Assembly: GCA_028283825.1 (NCBI GenBank)
Contig: JAPWJW010000003.1
Span: 806,001 to 870,000 of the forward strand
DNA from: Azospirillaceae bacterium
Lineage (GTDB): Bacteria; Pseudomonadota; Alphaproteobacteria; Azospirillales; Azospirillaceae
Reading direction: 5' to 3'
DNA length: 64,000 bases
Each line of letters opens with the position of its first letter. Positions within the stretch are counted from its first letter, which is position 1. Of this stretch, positions 16,980 to 25,357 are shown piece by piece. The notes below the pieces were generated by a model, which saw only the letters and a list, made by a program, of their open reading frames with translations, was not told the DNA's origin and searched no databases. The position numbers and the translations under genes were made by a program.

Positions 16980-19061
16980 TTGCGTCCGCCCGTCCTTTAT
17001 CCCCTGTTCGCGCCCATCACCAGCCTGCCGGGCCTGGGGCCCCGCCTCGGCAAGCTGGCGGAGCGGCTGACCGGCCCGCACGTGGCGGATATCCTGTGGC
17101 ACCTGCCCACCGGCGTGCTGGACCGCGCCAACGCCGCCAGCATTGCGGAGGCGCCGGAAGGCCGCATCGTCACCCTGACGGTGCGGGTGGACGGGCACAT
17201 GCCGCCGGTGCAGCGCCACCGCCCCTATCGCGTGCGCTGCACCGACCATACCGGCGAGATGGAACTGGTGTTCTTCCACATCAAAGGCGACTGGCTGGAG
17301 AAGAAACTGCCCCAGGGCACCATGGTGGTGGTCAGCGGCAAGGTCGAACGCTTCAACGGCCTGTTGCAGATGCCCCACCCCGACCATTTCGCCCCCGTCG
17401 AGGAAGGCGCCCCGCCGCAGGAGGTGGAGGCGGTCTACCCCTTGACGGGCGGCCTGAACCCCAAGCCGCTGCGCACCGCCATCACCGCGGCGCTGGAGCG
17501 CACGCCGGAACTGGAGGAATGGCAGGACCCCGCCTGGCTGGAGCGCCAGGGCTGGCCGGCGTGGAAGGTGGCACTGGCGGCGGCGCATGATCCCAAGAGC
17601 GAAGGCGACGTCAACCCGCTGTCGCCCATCCGCCAACGCCTGGCTTACGACGAACTGCTGTCCAACCAGCTGGCCCTGGCCCTGGTGCGCTGGCATCAAC
17701 GCCACCTGGCCGGCCGGGCCACGGTGGGCGACGGCCGCCTGCGTGCCCGCATCCAGGCGGCATTGCCCTATCAGCTGACGGGCGCGCAGGTGGGCGCCCT
17801 GGCCGAGATCGACGCCGACATGGGTGCCGCCGAGCGCATGCTGCGCCTGCTGCAGGGCGACGTCGGCAGCGGCAAGACCATCGTGGCGCTGATGGCCATG
17901 GCGACGGCGGTGGAGGCCGGCGCGCAAGCGGCATTGATGGCGCCCACCGAGATCCTGGCGCGCCAGCATGCCGAAAGCCTGGCCGACCTGGCCGACGCCG
18001 CCGGCATCCGCCTGGCCCTGCTGACCGGCCGTGACAAGGGCAAGGCGCGCCAACAGGTGCTGGACAGACTGGTGTCGGGCGAGATCGACATCCTGATCGG
18101 GACCCACGCCCTGTTCCAGGAGGACGTGGCGTTCCGCGATCTGGCGCTGGCCATCATCGACGAACAGCACAAGTTCGGCGTGCACCAGCGCCTGGCCCTG
18201 GCAGCCAAGGGGCGCGGGGTGGACACCCTGGTCATGACCGCCACCCCCATTCCCCGCACCCTGACGCTGACCGCCTATGGCGACATGGACGTCAGCCGCC
18301 TGATGGAAAAGCCGCCGGGGCGCAAGCCGGTGGTGACCCGCGCCGCCCCGGCCGACCGCATTGAGGAGGTGGTGGAGCGGGTGGCCGCCGCCATCAAGAC
18401 CGGCCAGCGGGTCTATTGGGTCTGTCCCCTGGTGGACGAATCCGAAACCGTGGACCTGGCCAACGCCACCCTGCGCCATGCCACCCTGATGGAACGGCTG
18501 GGCGATCGCGTCGGCCTGGTGCACGGCAAGATGAAGGGCACGGAGAAGGACGCGGTCATGGCGCGGTTCGCCAGCGGCGAGCTGTCCGTGCTGGTCGCCA
18601 CCACGGTGATCGAGGTGGGCGTCAACGTGCCGGAGGCCACCATCATGGTGGTGGAGCATGCCGAGCGCTTCGGCCTGGCGCAGTTGCACCAGTTGCGCGG
18701 CCGGGTGGGCCGTGGCGAGCGCGCGTCCGCCTGCCTGCTGCTGTACACCGCCCCCTTGGGTGAGACCGCCCGCGCCCGCCTGGACGTGATGACCGCGACG
18801 GAGGACGGCTTCCTGATCGCGGAGAAGGATCTGGAACTGCGGGGGGCTGGCGAGGTGCTGGGCACGCGCCAGTCCGGCCTGCCGGAATTCCGCATGGCCG
18901 ACATCACCGTGCACGCCGACCTGCTGGCGACCGCCCGCGACGACGCCAGCCTGATGGTGGCCCGCGACCCCGACCTGGAAAGCCCGCGCGGCCAGGCCCT
19001 GCGCGTGTTGCTGTACCTGTTCCAGCGGGATGAGGCGGTACGGACCCTGCGCTCAGGCTGA
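16980..19061 (+). CDS. recG: ATP-dependent DNA helicase RecG
   Basis: A 693-residue branched-DNA helicase that remodels stalled forks and Holliday junctions. The N-terminal part has the wedge/OB domain (LPGLGPRLGKLAERL, then FFHIKGDWLEKKL). The motor follows with Walker A GDVGSGKT at residues 293-300, IIDEQHKFGVHQR, MTATPIPRTL, and the second RecA domain with TTVIEVGVNVPEATIMVVEH and QLRGRVGRGE. The start is TTG, directly preceded by a GGAG site. It is divergent from the toxin-antitoxin operon and convergent with the chemoreceptor gene. Confidence 0.96.
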   Translation: MRPPVLYPLFAPITSLPGLGPRLGKLAERLTGPHVADILWHLPTGVLDRANAASIAEAPEGRIVTLTVRVDGHMPPVQRHRPYRVRCTDHTGEMELVFFHIKGDWLEKKLPQGTMVVVSGKVERFNGLLQMPHPDHFAPVEEGAPPQEVEAVYPLTGGLNPKPLRTAITAALERTPELEEWQDPAWLERQGWPAWKVALAAAHDPKSEGDVNPLSPIRQRLAYDELLSNQLALALVRWHQRHLAGRATVGDGRLRARIQAALPYQLTGAQVGALAEIDADMGAAERMLRLLQGDVGSGKTIVALMAMATAVEAGAQAALMAPTEILARQHAESLADLADAAGIRLALLTGRDKGKARQQVLDRLVSGEIDILIGTHALFQEDVAFRDLALAIIDEQHKFGVHQRLALAAKGRGVDTLVMTATPIPRTLTLTAYGDMDVSRLMEKPPGRKPVVTRAAPADRIEEVVERVAAAIKTGQRVYWVCPLVDESETVDLANATLRHATLMERLGDRVGLVHGKMKGTEKDAVMARFASGELSVLVATTVIEVGVNVPEATIMVVEHAERFGLAQLHQLRGRVGRGERASACLLLYTAPLGETARARLDVMTATEDGFLIAEKDLELRGAGEVLGTRQSGLPEFRMADITVHADLLATARDDASLMVARDPDLESPRGQALRVLLYLFQRDEAVRTLRSG

Positions 19062-19088
19062 CCCGGACCGACTACCGGGGCCTGCGCC

Positions 19089-20375
19089 TCACGCGTTCCG
19101 CACCTCCTGCAGGAAGGTGTCCACCTGGGCCTTCAGCGCGTCGCCGCTGCGGCTGAGATCGCCGGCCGAAGCCAGCACCCGGGTGGCGGCGGCGCCGGTC
19201 TGCCGGGCGGCGTCGCTGACGCCGGCGATGTTGGTCGTCACTTCCGCCGTGCCCTCGGCCGCCTGCGCCACGTTTTCGGCGATTTCGCGGGTGGCCTGCC
19301 CCTGGGCGCCGACGGCGGCCGCGATGGACTGCGTCGTCTCATTCATCGTGGCGATGGTTTCCGTGATGTCCTGGATGGCGCGGACGGAAACACCGGTGGC
19401 CTGCTGGATGGCGGTGACCTGGGCCTGGATTTCGTCGGTCGCGGCCGCCGTCTGGTTGGCCAGGGCCTTGACCTCGGATGCCACGACGGCGAAGCCCTTG
19501 CCGGCCTCCCCCGCCCGTGCCGCCTCGATGGTGGCGTTCAGCGCCAGCAGGTTGGTCTGGCTGGCGATGCCGTTGATCAGTTGCACCACCTCGCCGATCT
19601 TCTGGGCCGTGGTGGCCAGCCCCTGCACCTGGGAATTGGCGCCGTCGGCCCGCACCACGGCCTGCCCCATCATCTGGGTAGCCTGATTGGTCTGCTGGGC
19701 GATCTCCCGCACCGATGCGGACAGTTCCTCGATCGCGGCGGCGACGGTGGTGACGTTGTTGGTGGCCGTTCCCGCCGCCGTGGCCACGACGGCCGACTGC
19801 CGTGCGGTTTCACTGGCGGTGCCGGCCATCGACTGCGCCGTGCCGTGCAGGTCTGTCGCCTGGGCGCTGACGTTGGTGACGATGGCGCTGATCGACGCCT
19901 CGAACTTGGCGGCCAAGGCCTGCATCGCCGCCCGGCGGTCCTCTTCCGCCTGCTTGACGGCATGGACATCAACCAGGGAACCGCAAGCGCGCCGGGGAAC
20001 ACCGCGTTCGTCAAGGATCACGCCGCCGGTGGCGCGAAACCAGCGATAGCTGCCGTCCTTGACCTTGAGGCGATAGGTGACGTCGTAACCGGATCCGGTC
20101 TTCAAGGCGCCGGCGAAGGCGTCAAAGGTCGGCCCCGCGTCCTCGGGATGCAGGCGGTCCGACCAGGAGTGCACGACGTTGGGAAATTCCCGCTCGCTGG
20201 AGAAACCGCACAGGCGACGGAATTCCGGGGACCAGGTCCAACGCGCCTTTGCGTGCATGGCGTCACCGTTGAACAGGACCGCATCCCACAGCCCGACACC
20301 GGAATGGCTGGCCAGAATGTCCAGCCATTCGACCTTTTCCATCAGCTCCTTCACCGCGCCACGCAAAACAAACAT
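19089..20375 (-). CDS. Cytoplasmic methyl-accepting chemotaxis protein with PAS domain
   Basis: A 428-residue chemoreceptor. Residues about 15-130 form a PAS fold of the PAS_3 type ([39 protein letters not shown]), which may bind a small ligand or cofactor. Residues from about 150 on form the signalling domain with the conserved hairpin tip [20 protein letters not shown] and [15 protein letters not shown]. The ATG at 20375 is chosen: a longer frame upstream reads through an AT-rich promoter region. With this start there is no membrane segment, so the receptor is cytoplasmic. The sensed signal is unknown; redox or energy sensing is common for this architecture. Confidence 0.9.
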   Translation of the reverse strand: MFVLRGAVKELMEKVEWLDILASHSGVGLWDAVLFNGDAMHAKARWTWSPEFRRLCGFSSEREFPNVVHSWSDRLHPEDAGPTFDAFAGALKTGSGYDVTYRLKVKDGSYRWFRATGGVILDERGVPRRACGSLVDVHAVKQAEEDRRAAMQALAAKFEASISAIVTNVSAQATDLHGTAQSMAGTASETARQSAVVATAAGTATNNVTTVAAAIEELSASVREIAQQTNQATQMMGQAVVRADGANSQVQGLATTAQKIGEVVQLINGIASQTNLLALNATIEAARAGEAGKGFAVVASEVKALANQTAAATDEIQAQVTAIQQATGVSVRAIQDITETIATMNETTQSIAAAVGAQGQATREIAENVAQAAEGTAEVTTNIAGVSDAARQTGAAATRVLASAGDLSRSGDALKAQVDTFLQEVRNA

Positions 20376-20742
20376 CACATCCCCACTCTGGAATAGAATC
20401 ACGAACTGCCGCTTTCGGCACAAATACCAGAAATAAAAAGCACCAGGGCACGTAAATATTAATTTAAGGAGGTCGACGTAAATTCCTATCCTTAAGTTTA
20501 TAATGATAGATATTATTGGTGGAGTTTCCATTTACGGATTCCCCATCCTGGCATTTATGCTTTCCGGGGTCGGCCATTGTCACCTCCACCCTGGAGCATG
20601 GCTTCCTCAGGCGAAAACGGCACGAATGCCCTGATCCGGTTCAGCACGATCAGCGGCTATCCCGTCCGTACAGTTGCGGCATGACGGCGGCGGCGTACCT
20701 CACATTGCGGTTGCAATAGCGTCGACGCCGGGAGCCCAAGCC
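20376..20742. other. AT-rich divergent intergenic region
   Basis: This 367-bp gap separates the chemoreceptor gene from the small membrane protein gene. The part from about 20395 to 20530 is strongly AT-rich and contains a consensus-like TATAAT at about 20501-20506 on the plus strand as well as AT-rich stretches usable on the minus strand, so it probably holds the divergent promoters. No open reading frame, repeat or clear operator is visible. Confidence 0.45.
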
Positions 20743-21051
20743 ATGGGCATGAAGGTCAGTTTGCGGGCCCTGACGGTCCTGAAATACGCGATGATCGGTT
20801 TCATGCTGGGCGCGATCCCCGCAGTGGTGGCGGTGATGCCGCCGCGCCAGGCGCACAACCGCGCGGAATTGATCAGCACCATCCTGGGCGGCACTCTGGC
20901 CGGGGCCGCGGCGCTGGCCGCGTTCGGCACCCGGCGGGCCCAGACCATCCCGGTCGAAAGGCCCAGCAAATTCGGGCCGGTGGGCTTCACCCTGGCGTGC
21001 CTGCCCTTCGTGGTCGCCGTGCTGCTGCTCGCCGTCCTGGCCGTGCTCTGA
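20743..21051 (+). CDS. Small membrane protein, unknown function
   Basis: A 102-residue protein with three hydrophobic segments: YAMIGFMLGAIPAVVAVM near the N-terminus, LGGTLAGAAALAAFG in the middle and FTLACLPFVVAVLLLAVLAV at the end, joined by short basic loops (RQAHNRAELI, RRAQTIPVERPSKFG). The ATG at 20743 follows a GGGAG site. I do not recognise the family. It lies about 110 bp upstream of the type III polyketide synthase gene in the same direction and could be in its transcript, although nothing shows a functional link. Confidence 0.55.
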   Translation: MGMKVSLRALTVLKYAMIGFMLGAIPAVVAVMPPRQAHNRAELISTILGGTLAGAAALAAFGTRRAQTIPVERPSKFGPVGFTLACLPFVVAVLLLAVLAVL

Positions 21052-21162
21052 TGCGACCCGTTGCCGCCGGATCCCCAGACTGAGGTCTGGTTGACGGCCG
21101 GCGGCCGGGCGCCCAAGGTGGCAAGACTCAAGGCAGGGATTATCCAGGGAGGGATAAAGACC

Positions 21163-22245
21163 ATGTCCCGCGATCCCTACGCCCCGCCGTCCGGGCCCCT
21201 ACCCCGCCTGCTGTCCATCGCCACCGCCCTGCCGCCCCATCGTTTCACACAGGAACAGGCGCTGGCCGGCGCCCGTGAGATTTTCGCCCACCGCCTGCGC
21301 GATTTTGAGCGCATGGCGCCGGTCTTCACCCACGCCGGCATTGAGGGCCGCGCGTCCTGCGTGCCGCTGGACTGGTATCTGCGCCCCCATGGCTGGGCGG
21401 AGCGCAACGCCCTTTACCTGGAACACGCGGTGGATTTGCTGGCCGTCGCCGCGACCCAAGCGCTGGAGCGCGCGGGCCTGGCGCCCGGCGACGTGGACGC
21501 CATCGTCGCCGTCTCCTCCACCGGCATCGCCACCCCCAGCCTGGACGCCCTGGTGATGCAGCGCCTGGGCATGCGGCCGGATGTGGAGCGCATGCCCCTG
21601 TTCGGGCTGGGCTGCGCCGGCGGCGTGCTGGGCCTGGCGCGGGCGGCGACCTGGGCCACCGCCCGGCCGGGGGCCAACATCCTGCTGCTGGTGGTGGAGC
21701 TGTGCGGCCTGACCTTCCGCCCGGGCGACCTGTCCAAGGCCAACGTGGTGGCGACCGCCCTGTTCGGCGACGGTGCCGCCGCCCTGGTCCTGCGCGCCGA
21801 CCCGGCAGGCCGGGATGAAGGACCGGCCTTCCTGGCATCGGCCGAGCATCGCTGGCCCGACAGCCTGGGCATCATGGGCTGGCAGGTAGAGGATGACGGC
21901 CTGGGCGTGATCTTCGCCCAGAGCATCCCCACCCTGGTGCGCGACGCGCTGCCGGCGGTGGTGGGCGGGTTCCTGGATCGCCAGGGCCTGGGCCTGCGCG
22001 ATCTGGCCGGCACCATCTGCCATCCCGGCGGCGCCAAGGTGCTGGACGCGCTGACGGCGGTGCTGAGCCCCTGCGCCGACGGGCTGGATGACGCCCGCAC
22101 CGTGCTGCGCGACCATGGCAACATGTCGGCCGTCACCGTGCTGTTCGTGCTGGAACGCCGGCTGCGGCGGGGCGCCAAGGGGCCACACATGCTGTCCGCC
22201 CTGGGCCCCGGCTTCGTGGCCGCCCTGGGCCTGATGCGGCTTTGA
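21163..22245 (+). CDS. Type III polyketide synthase (alkylpyrone/alkylresorcinol synthase-like)
   Basis: A 360-residue chalcone-synthase-superfamily enzyme that condenses an acyl-CoA starter with malonyl-CoA units. The catalytic triad is readable: Cys151 in LFGLGCAGGVLGL, His287 in TICHPGGAK, Asn320 in DHGNMSAVTV. The ATG at 21163 has an AGGGAGG site. The gene is followed after 13 bp by an isoprenylcysteine-methyltransferase-like gene, the same pairing as bpsA-bpsB of Bacillus, where the product is an alkylpyrone methyl ether. The likely product here is therefore a long-chain alkylpyrone or alkylresorcinol (inference), possibly a membrane or cyst lipid. A small inverted repeat CCAGAC/GTCTGG lies at 21075-21090. 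Confidence 0.9.
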   Translation: MSRDPYAPPSGPLPRLLSIATALPPHRFTQEQALAGAREIFAHRLRDFERMAPVFTHAGIEGRASCVPLDWYLRPHGWAERNALYLEHAVDLLAVAATQALERAGLAPGDVDAIVAVSSTGIATPSLDALVMQRLGMRPDVERMPLFGLGCAGGVLGLARAATWATARPGANILLLVVELCGLTFRPGDLSKANVVATALFGDGAAALVLRADPAGRDEGPAFLASAEHRWPDSLGIMGWQVEDDGLGVIFAQSIPTLVRDALPAVVGGFLDRQGLGLRDLAGTICHPGGAKVLDALTAVLSPCADGLDDARTVLRDHGNMSAVTVLFVLERRLRRGAKGPHMLSALGPGFVAALGLMRL

Positions 22246-22258
22246 GGGAGGGCCCCCG

Positions 22259-22780
22259 ATGACCCTGAACATCCCCATGGGACCACCGCAGGGCGTGGTG
22301 ATCCTGCTGGCCATCCAGCGCCTGGCGGAACTGCGGGTGGCCAACCGCAATACGGCCCGCCTGCTGGCCCAGGGCGGGCAGGAGGTGGGGGCCGCGCATT
22401 ACCCGCTGTTCATCCTACTGCACAGCGCCTGGCTGGCCGCCCTGTTCTTCGGCATCCCGGCCGACGCGCCGGTGGTCTGGCCGCTGGCGGCACTGCTGAT
22501 CCCCCTGCAACTGGCGCGTTATTGGGTGATCCGCACGCTGGGGCCTTATTGGACCACCCGGATCATCACCCTGCCCCGGGCGCCGCTGATCGACGGCGGG
22601 CCCTTCCGCCTGCTGCGCCATCCCAACTATTGCGTCGTGGTGGCGGAGATCGCGGCCGTGCCGCTGGCCTTCGGCGCCTGGCGGCTGGCCCTGGCCTTTT
22701 CGCTGGCCAACGCCCTGCTGCTGGCCCACCGCATCCGGGTGGAGGAAGCCGCACTGGCGCCGCGCCGGCGGACGGCCTGA
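22259..22780 (+). CDS. Isoprenylcysteine carboxyl methyltransferase-family membrane protein
   Basis: A 173-residue integral membrane protein with about four hydrophobic segments and the family's C-terminal SAM-binding region: LIDGGPFRLLRHPNYCVVV followed by a hydrophobic helix and HRIRVEEAAL, the equivalent of the RHPxY...E signature of ICMT/BpsB proteins. In Bacillus the BpsB relative O-methylates alkylpyrones made by the adjacent type III polyketide synthase, and the 13-bp spacing here suggests the same two-step pathway. It acts in the cytoplasmic membrane on a lipophilic substrate. Confidence 0.82.
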   Translation: MTLNIPMGPPQGVVILLAIQRLAELRVANRNTARLLAQGGQEVGAAHYPLFILLHSAWLAALFFGIPADAPVVWPLAALLIPLQLARYWVIRTLGPYWTTRIITLPRAPLIDGGPFRLLRHPNYCVVVAEIAAVPLAFGAWRLALAFSLANALLLAHRIRVEEAALAPRRRTA

Positions 22781-22967
22781 CGTCCCGTCCAGTGAAGAAC
22801 CGCACCACCTATGGCGGTGCCGCCGTTTACGGCGGGCGTCCGGGCCGTTATTGTCCGGCCTACCCGTGTAAAAGGGGCCCCCTGTTAATCGGCCCCGCCC
22901 AACACGACCTTGGTGGCGGGCCGCCGACGTCAGGTGCCCCCACCGACCTTATCCGGAGCGTATCCCC

Positions 22968-23660
22968 GTGATCGATGCCGCGTCCCTCGACAGCATAGAA
23001 CTGCTGGCCCCCCTGACGGCGGACCAGCGCGCCAATCTGGCCAAGCAGTGCAGCTGGCGCCACTTCCACCCGCAGGAACAGGTGATCGACCGCGCGTCGG
23101 ACAGCCGCGACGTCTGTTTCATCGTCGAAGGCCGCGTGCGGGTGGTGAACTATTCCCTGTCCGGCCGCGAGGTCACCTTCGACGATGTCGAGGCCGGCGG
23201 CTACCTGGGGGAGTTGTCCGCCATCGACGGCGAGGCGCGGTCCGCCAGCATCGTCGCCCTGACCGAGGTGATGGTGGCCTTCATGTCGCCGCGCCTGTTC
23301 CAGCAGGTGGTGACCCAGAACCCCGACATCGCCTGGGGCGTTATGACGCGCCTGGCCAGCATCGTTCGTTCCGCAACCGGACGGATCATGGATCTGTCGA
23401 CGCTGGGCGCCAACAACCGGGTGCACGCCGAACTGCTGCGCCTGGCCAAGCCCAACCTGAAAGACAACAACACCGCCGCCATTTCGCCGATTCCCATCCA
23501 CAGCGACATCGCGGCACGGGTCAGCACCACCCGCGAAACGGTGGCGCGCGTCCTGGGCGACCTGTCACGCGACAAGCTGGTCATCCGCCAGGACAGCTCC
23601 CTCCTCGTGTGCGATTTCGCCCGTTTGGAGGAAATGGTGGAGGAAGTGCGGGGCGACTGA
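22968..23660 (+). CDS. Crp/Fnr-family transcriptional regulator
   Basis: A 230-residue regulator. Residues about 10-125 form the cyclic-nucleotide-binding-type barrel (FHPQEQVIDRASDSRDVCFI, GGYLGELSAIDGEARSASI), followed by the dimer helix and a winged helix-turn-helix (HSDIAARVSTTRETVARVLG). It lacks the N-terminal cysteine cluster of FNR, so it does not carry an oxygen-sensing iron-sulfur cluster; the GELSAIDG(E)ARSAS segment resembles the cAMP-binding PBC of CRP. The start is GTG with a GGAG site. It could act on the cbb3 or polyketide genes, but nothing in the sequence proves a target. Confidence 0.9.
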   Translation: MIDAASLDSIELLAPLTADQRANLAKQCSWRHFHPQEQVIDRASDSRDVCFIVEGRVRVVNYSLSGREVTFDDVEAGGYLGELSAIDGEARSASIVALTEVMVAFMSPRLFQQVVTQNPDIAWGVMTRLASIVRSATGRIMDLSTLGANNRVHAELLRLAKPNLKDNNTAAISPIPIHSDIAARVSTTRETVARVLGDLSRDKLVIRQDSSLLVCDFARLEEMVEEVRGD

Positions 23661-23760
23661 CACCTTAGGGTTAACCACGAGGTCAGTTTTTTGGAGTGTG
23701 ACACGCTTGCCACGGTTTTTTAACTTTTCATCAATCGGCGTCGGAGTTATATAAGAGGGG

Positions 23761-23856
23761 CTTGACCGTGACGGATTTGACACTCTCAAGCCTTCAACCT
23801 CCTTATGAGGCTCCCTTCATCTTCGCCGGCTGTCGCTCGACAGCCGGCGTTTTTTT
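23761..23856 (+). ncRNA. Candidate small RNA with anti-Shine-Dalgarno loop
   Basis: Between the Crp/Fnr gene and the convergent thioesterase gene, a possible promoter (TTTTCA, 17 bp, TATATA at 23748-23753) precedes a segment with three potential hairpins: CTTGA (23761-23765) with TCAAG (23786-23790); AGCCT (23789-23793) with AGGCT (23808-23812), whose loop exposes ACCTCCTT (23797-23804), identical to the 16S rRNA anti-Shine-Dalgarno sequence; and a strong terminator. The first two hairpins overlap by two bases and would be alternatives. No coding potential is convincing. Prediction by eye only. Confidence 0.38.
23824..23856 (+). terminator. Strong Rho-independent terminator
   Basis: The arms CGCCGGCTGTC (23824-23834) and GACAGCCGGCG (23839-23849) form a perfect 11-bp stem with a GCTC loop, followed by seven T (23850-23856). 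It would end the candidate small RNA and any read-through from the Crp/Fnr gene that ends 160 bp upstream. Confidence 0.9.
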
Positions 23857-23907
23857 GCCCGCAAGGGCGCCCTTACCCTATAGGCCTCGCCTTAGGGAAT
23901 CCAAAAA

Positions 23908-24348
23908 TCAAACCCCGGCCAGAATCCACAGGGCGCTGCCGGTGGCCAGCGTGCGGTCGCCGTCATGCACGCGCACCTCGGTGCACAGCTGCGACCAGTT
24001 GCGGCGGATCATCCGCGCCTCCCCCTGCACCAGGGTGCCGCGCGGGCCGCTGCCCAGGTGATTGAGGGTCAGGCCCAGCAACGCGGCGTCCCCGTCGGGC
24101 ACGCCTTCATCCGCCAGGGTCTTCAGGCAGACGAATTCGGCGAAGGCCGACAGCACGGAGGTGTGGATTTGGCCGCCCGGCGCCAGGTGCCGTTCGTCGG
24201 CGACGAAGGCGCGGACCCAGCCGCCATCCCCACCGCCCCGGGCGGGCCGCCCTTCCCAGAAAGGGCCGATATGGGCGACGAAGCCAGGCTGCACCGGGCA
24301 GAGCGCCCAGCCCTCCGTCGTCACCTCGCTGGCGCCGCTGTCGGCCAT
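23908..24348 (-). CDS. PaaI-type hotdog-fold thioesterase
   Basis: A 146-residue protein with the hotdog fold typical of PaaI/YbgC-like acyl-CoA thioesterases. The central helix segment ERHLAPGGQIHTSVLSAFAE and LTLNHLGSGPRGTLVQGEAR match the family; the PGG-x-IHTSV segment stands at the usual active site region (HxGG-x2-D in many members, here degenerate). Expected to hydrolyse a small acyl-CoA in the cytoplasm; the substrate is unknown. It starts 24 bp after the fliN stop in the same direction, so it may be co-transcribed with fliN although the functions are unrelated. Confidence 0.8.
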   Translation of the reverse strand: MADSGASEVTTEGWALCPVQPGFVAHIGPFWEGRPARGGGDGGWVRAFVADERHLAPGGQIHTSVLSAFAEFVCLKTLADEGVPDGDAALLGLTLNHLGSGPRGTLVQGEARMIRRNWSQLCTEVRVHDGDRTLATGSALWILAGV

Positions 24349-24372
24349 GGTCGCTGCCCCGTATCCCCAGCC

Positions 24373-24678
24373 TTAACTGTTCGCGCGGGTGAATTCACGG
24401 AAGGTGACGGCGATCTTGTCCTCGACGATCGTCACCTCGCCCCGGCCGACAGTGCGGCCGGAAACGATGATGTCGGACAGGTCGTCGATCTTGCGGTCCA
24501 GTTCCACGATGGCGCCGCGGCCCAGCTTCAGCAGGTCGCGCACCCGGATGGTGGAGGTGCCCAGCACCACCGACACCTCGACCGCCGTGTCGTAGATGGC
24601 CGACAGTTCAGTGGAAGACGACGCGGAGGAACCGCCGCTGCCGCCGAACATGGCATCGATGTCGTCCTGGTTGCTCAT
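24373..24678 (-). CDS. fliN: Flagellar motor switch protein FliN
   Basis: A 101-residue FliN/SpoA-domain protein, part of the C-ring that sets flagellar rotation direction. The core is AVEVSVVLGTSTIRVRDLLK, then LGRGAIVELDRKIDDLSDII and VGRGEVTIVEDKIAVTF, the complete SpoA fold, after a short acidic and Ser-rich N-terminus. The ATG at 24678 matches the family start (MSNQDDIDAMF). No other flagellar structural genes lie near, so this copy is outside the main flagellar cluster; it may be the only fliN or a paralogue. Upstream lies the low-GC sulfotransferase segment. Confidence 0.92.
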   Translation of the reverse strand: MSNQDDIDAMFGGSGGSSASSSTELSAIYDTAVEVSVVLGTSTIRVRDLLKLGRGAIVELDRKIDDLSDIIVSGRTVGRGEVTIVEDKIAVTFREFTRANS

Positions 24679-24799
24679 GCCCGCACCCGTCCGGAATTTA
24701 TCCAGTCCCCACCATGGGATACAGTGCGACCCTATCATGACAGCAGGGCAGAGCGGGAGGTGTTTCGCCCCTCCCCGTAGTCTGCCCGGGCAAGACGTG

Positions 24800-25291
24800 T
24801 CACTCCCCGGTTTGCGGCCCGATCAAAGCGATGTTGATCTTGCCCACCGTCGGCACGGAAGGCGTCGCCTGTAACTGCGAAAGCCTCGCCGCGATCCGAC
24901 CATTCGGGAAACGCCCCTCACTGTAGCCGAACTTTACGAAATGCTGCTCCAGCGATGGCAGATTGCCCGCTTCCGCGACCTTGCGTATGTCGCCATATTC
25001 GTTCTTGTACCATTCATCATCCACCGCGATCGCGAATGGCAGATGGCCCGAGAAATACCCCACTTCTCGATAATGTTCCTGGGCGGAAGCATACTCCCCG
25101 CATAGTATGCTCCTCCTGACATTTGGGTATTGTTCCAGATACCAAGCCTCGTCGACGTCGATGAAGTCCAGAAGCATGCTAACAAAGTTTCGCAATCTTT
25201 GTTGGCTGACCAGAATTTTAATCTGGCCATCGACCTGAATGCTCTCCGAATCCATTTCAAACAAGGACATCGGCGGCGGGAAGTTTTTCAT
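24800..25291 (-). CDS. Protein with two tandem WY-type repeats, surface-polysaccharide-associated?
   Basis: A 163-residue protein of unknown function. After a leader of about 45 residues it has two tandem 41-44-residue repeats (about 46-86 and 90-130), each with the pattern VDxxWY..(E)Y.(D/N)(V/I)R....G...S...H(Y/F)...GY..G..P. Repeats of this kind occur in proteins of polysaccharide and glycosyltransferase loci, so an association with cell-surface glycans is a guess supported by the adjacent sulfotransferase gene 66 bp upstream. Composition is AT-rich (one counted line was 47% GC), unlike the genome. The ATG at 25291 is preferred to a GTG 12 codons upstream. Confidence 0.55.
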   Translation of the reverse strand: MKNFPPPMSLFEMDSESIQVDGQIKILVSQQRLRNFVSMLLDFIDVDEAWYLEQYPNVRRSILCGEYASAQEHYREVGYFSGHLPFAIAVDDEWYKNEYGDIRKVAEAGNLPSLEQHFVKFGYSEGRFPNGRIAARLSQLQATPSVPTVGKINIALIGPQTGE

Positions 25292-25357
25292 GATGCTCTC
25301 GCGGAAAAATGAGACGCCGCTTGTCACCGGCTTGTCTCAACCATCAACCCGGCAACG

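Noticed and set aside
23762-24061. Short plus-strand reading frame through the candidate RNA and terminator
   Set aside because: Would read through a strong intrinsic terminator into the antisense of the thioesterase; low-complexity product.
24746-24787. Hairpin GGGCAGA...TCTGCCC upstream of fliN
   Set aside because: Long imperfect stem without a T-run and no clear boundary; not enough to call a terminator or operator.
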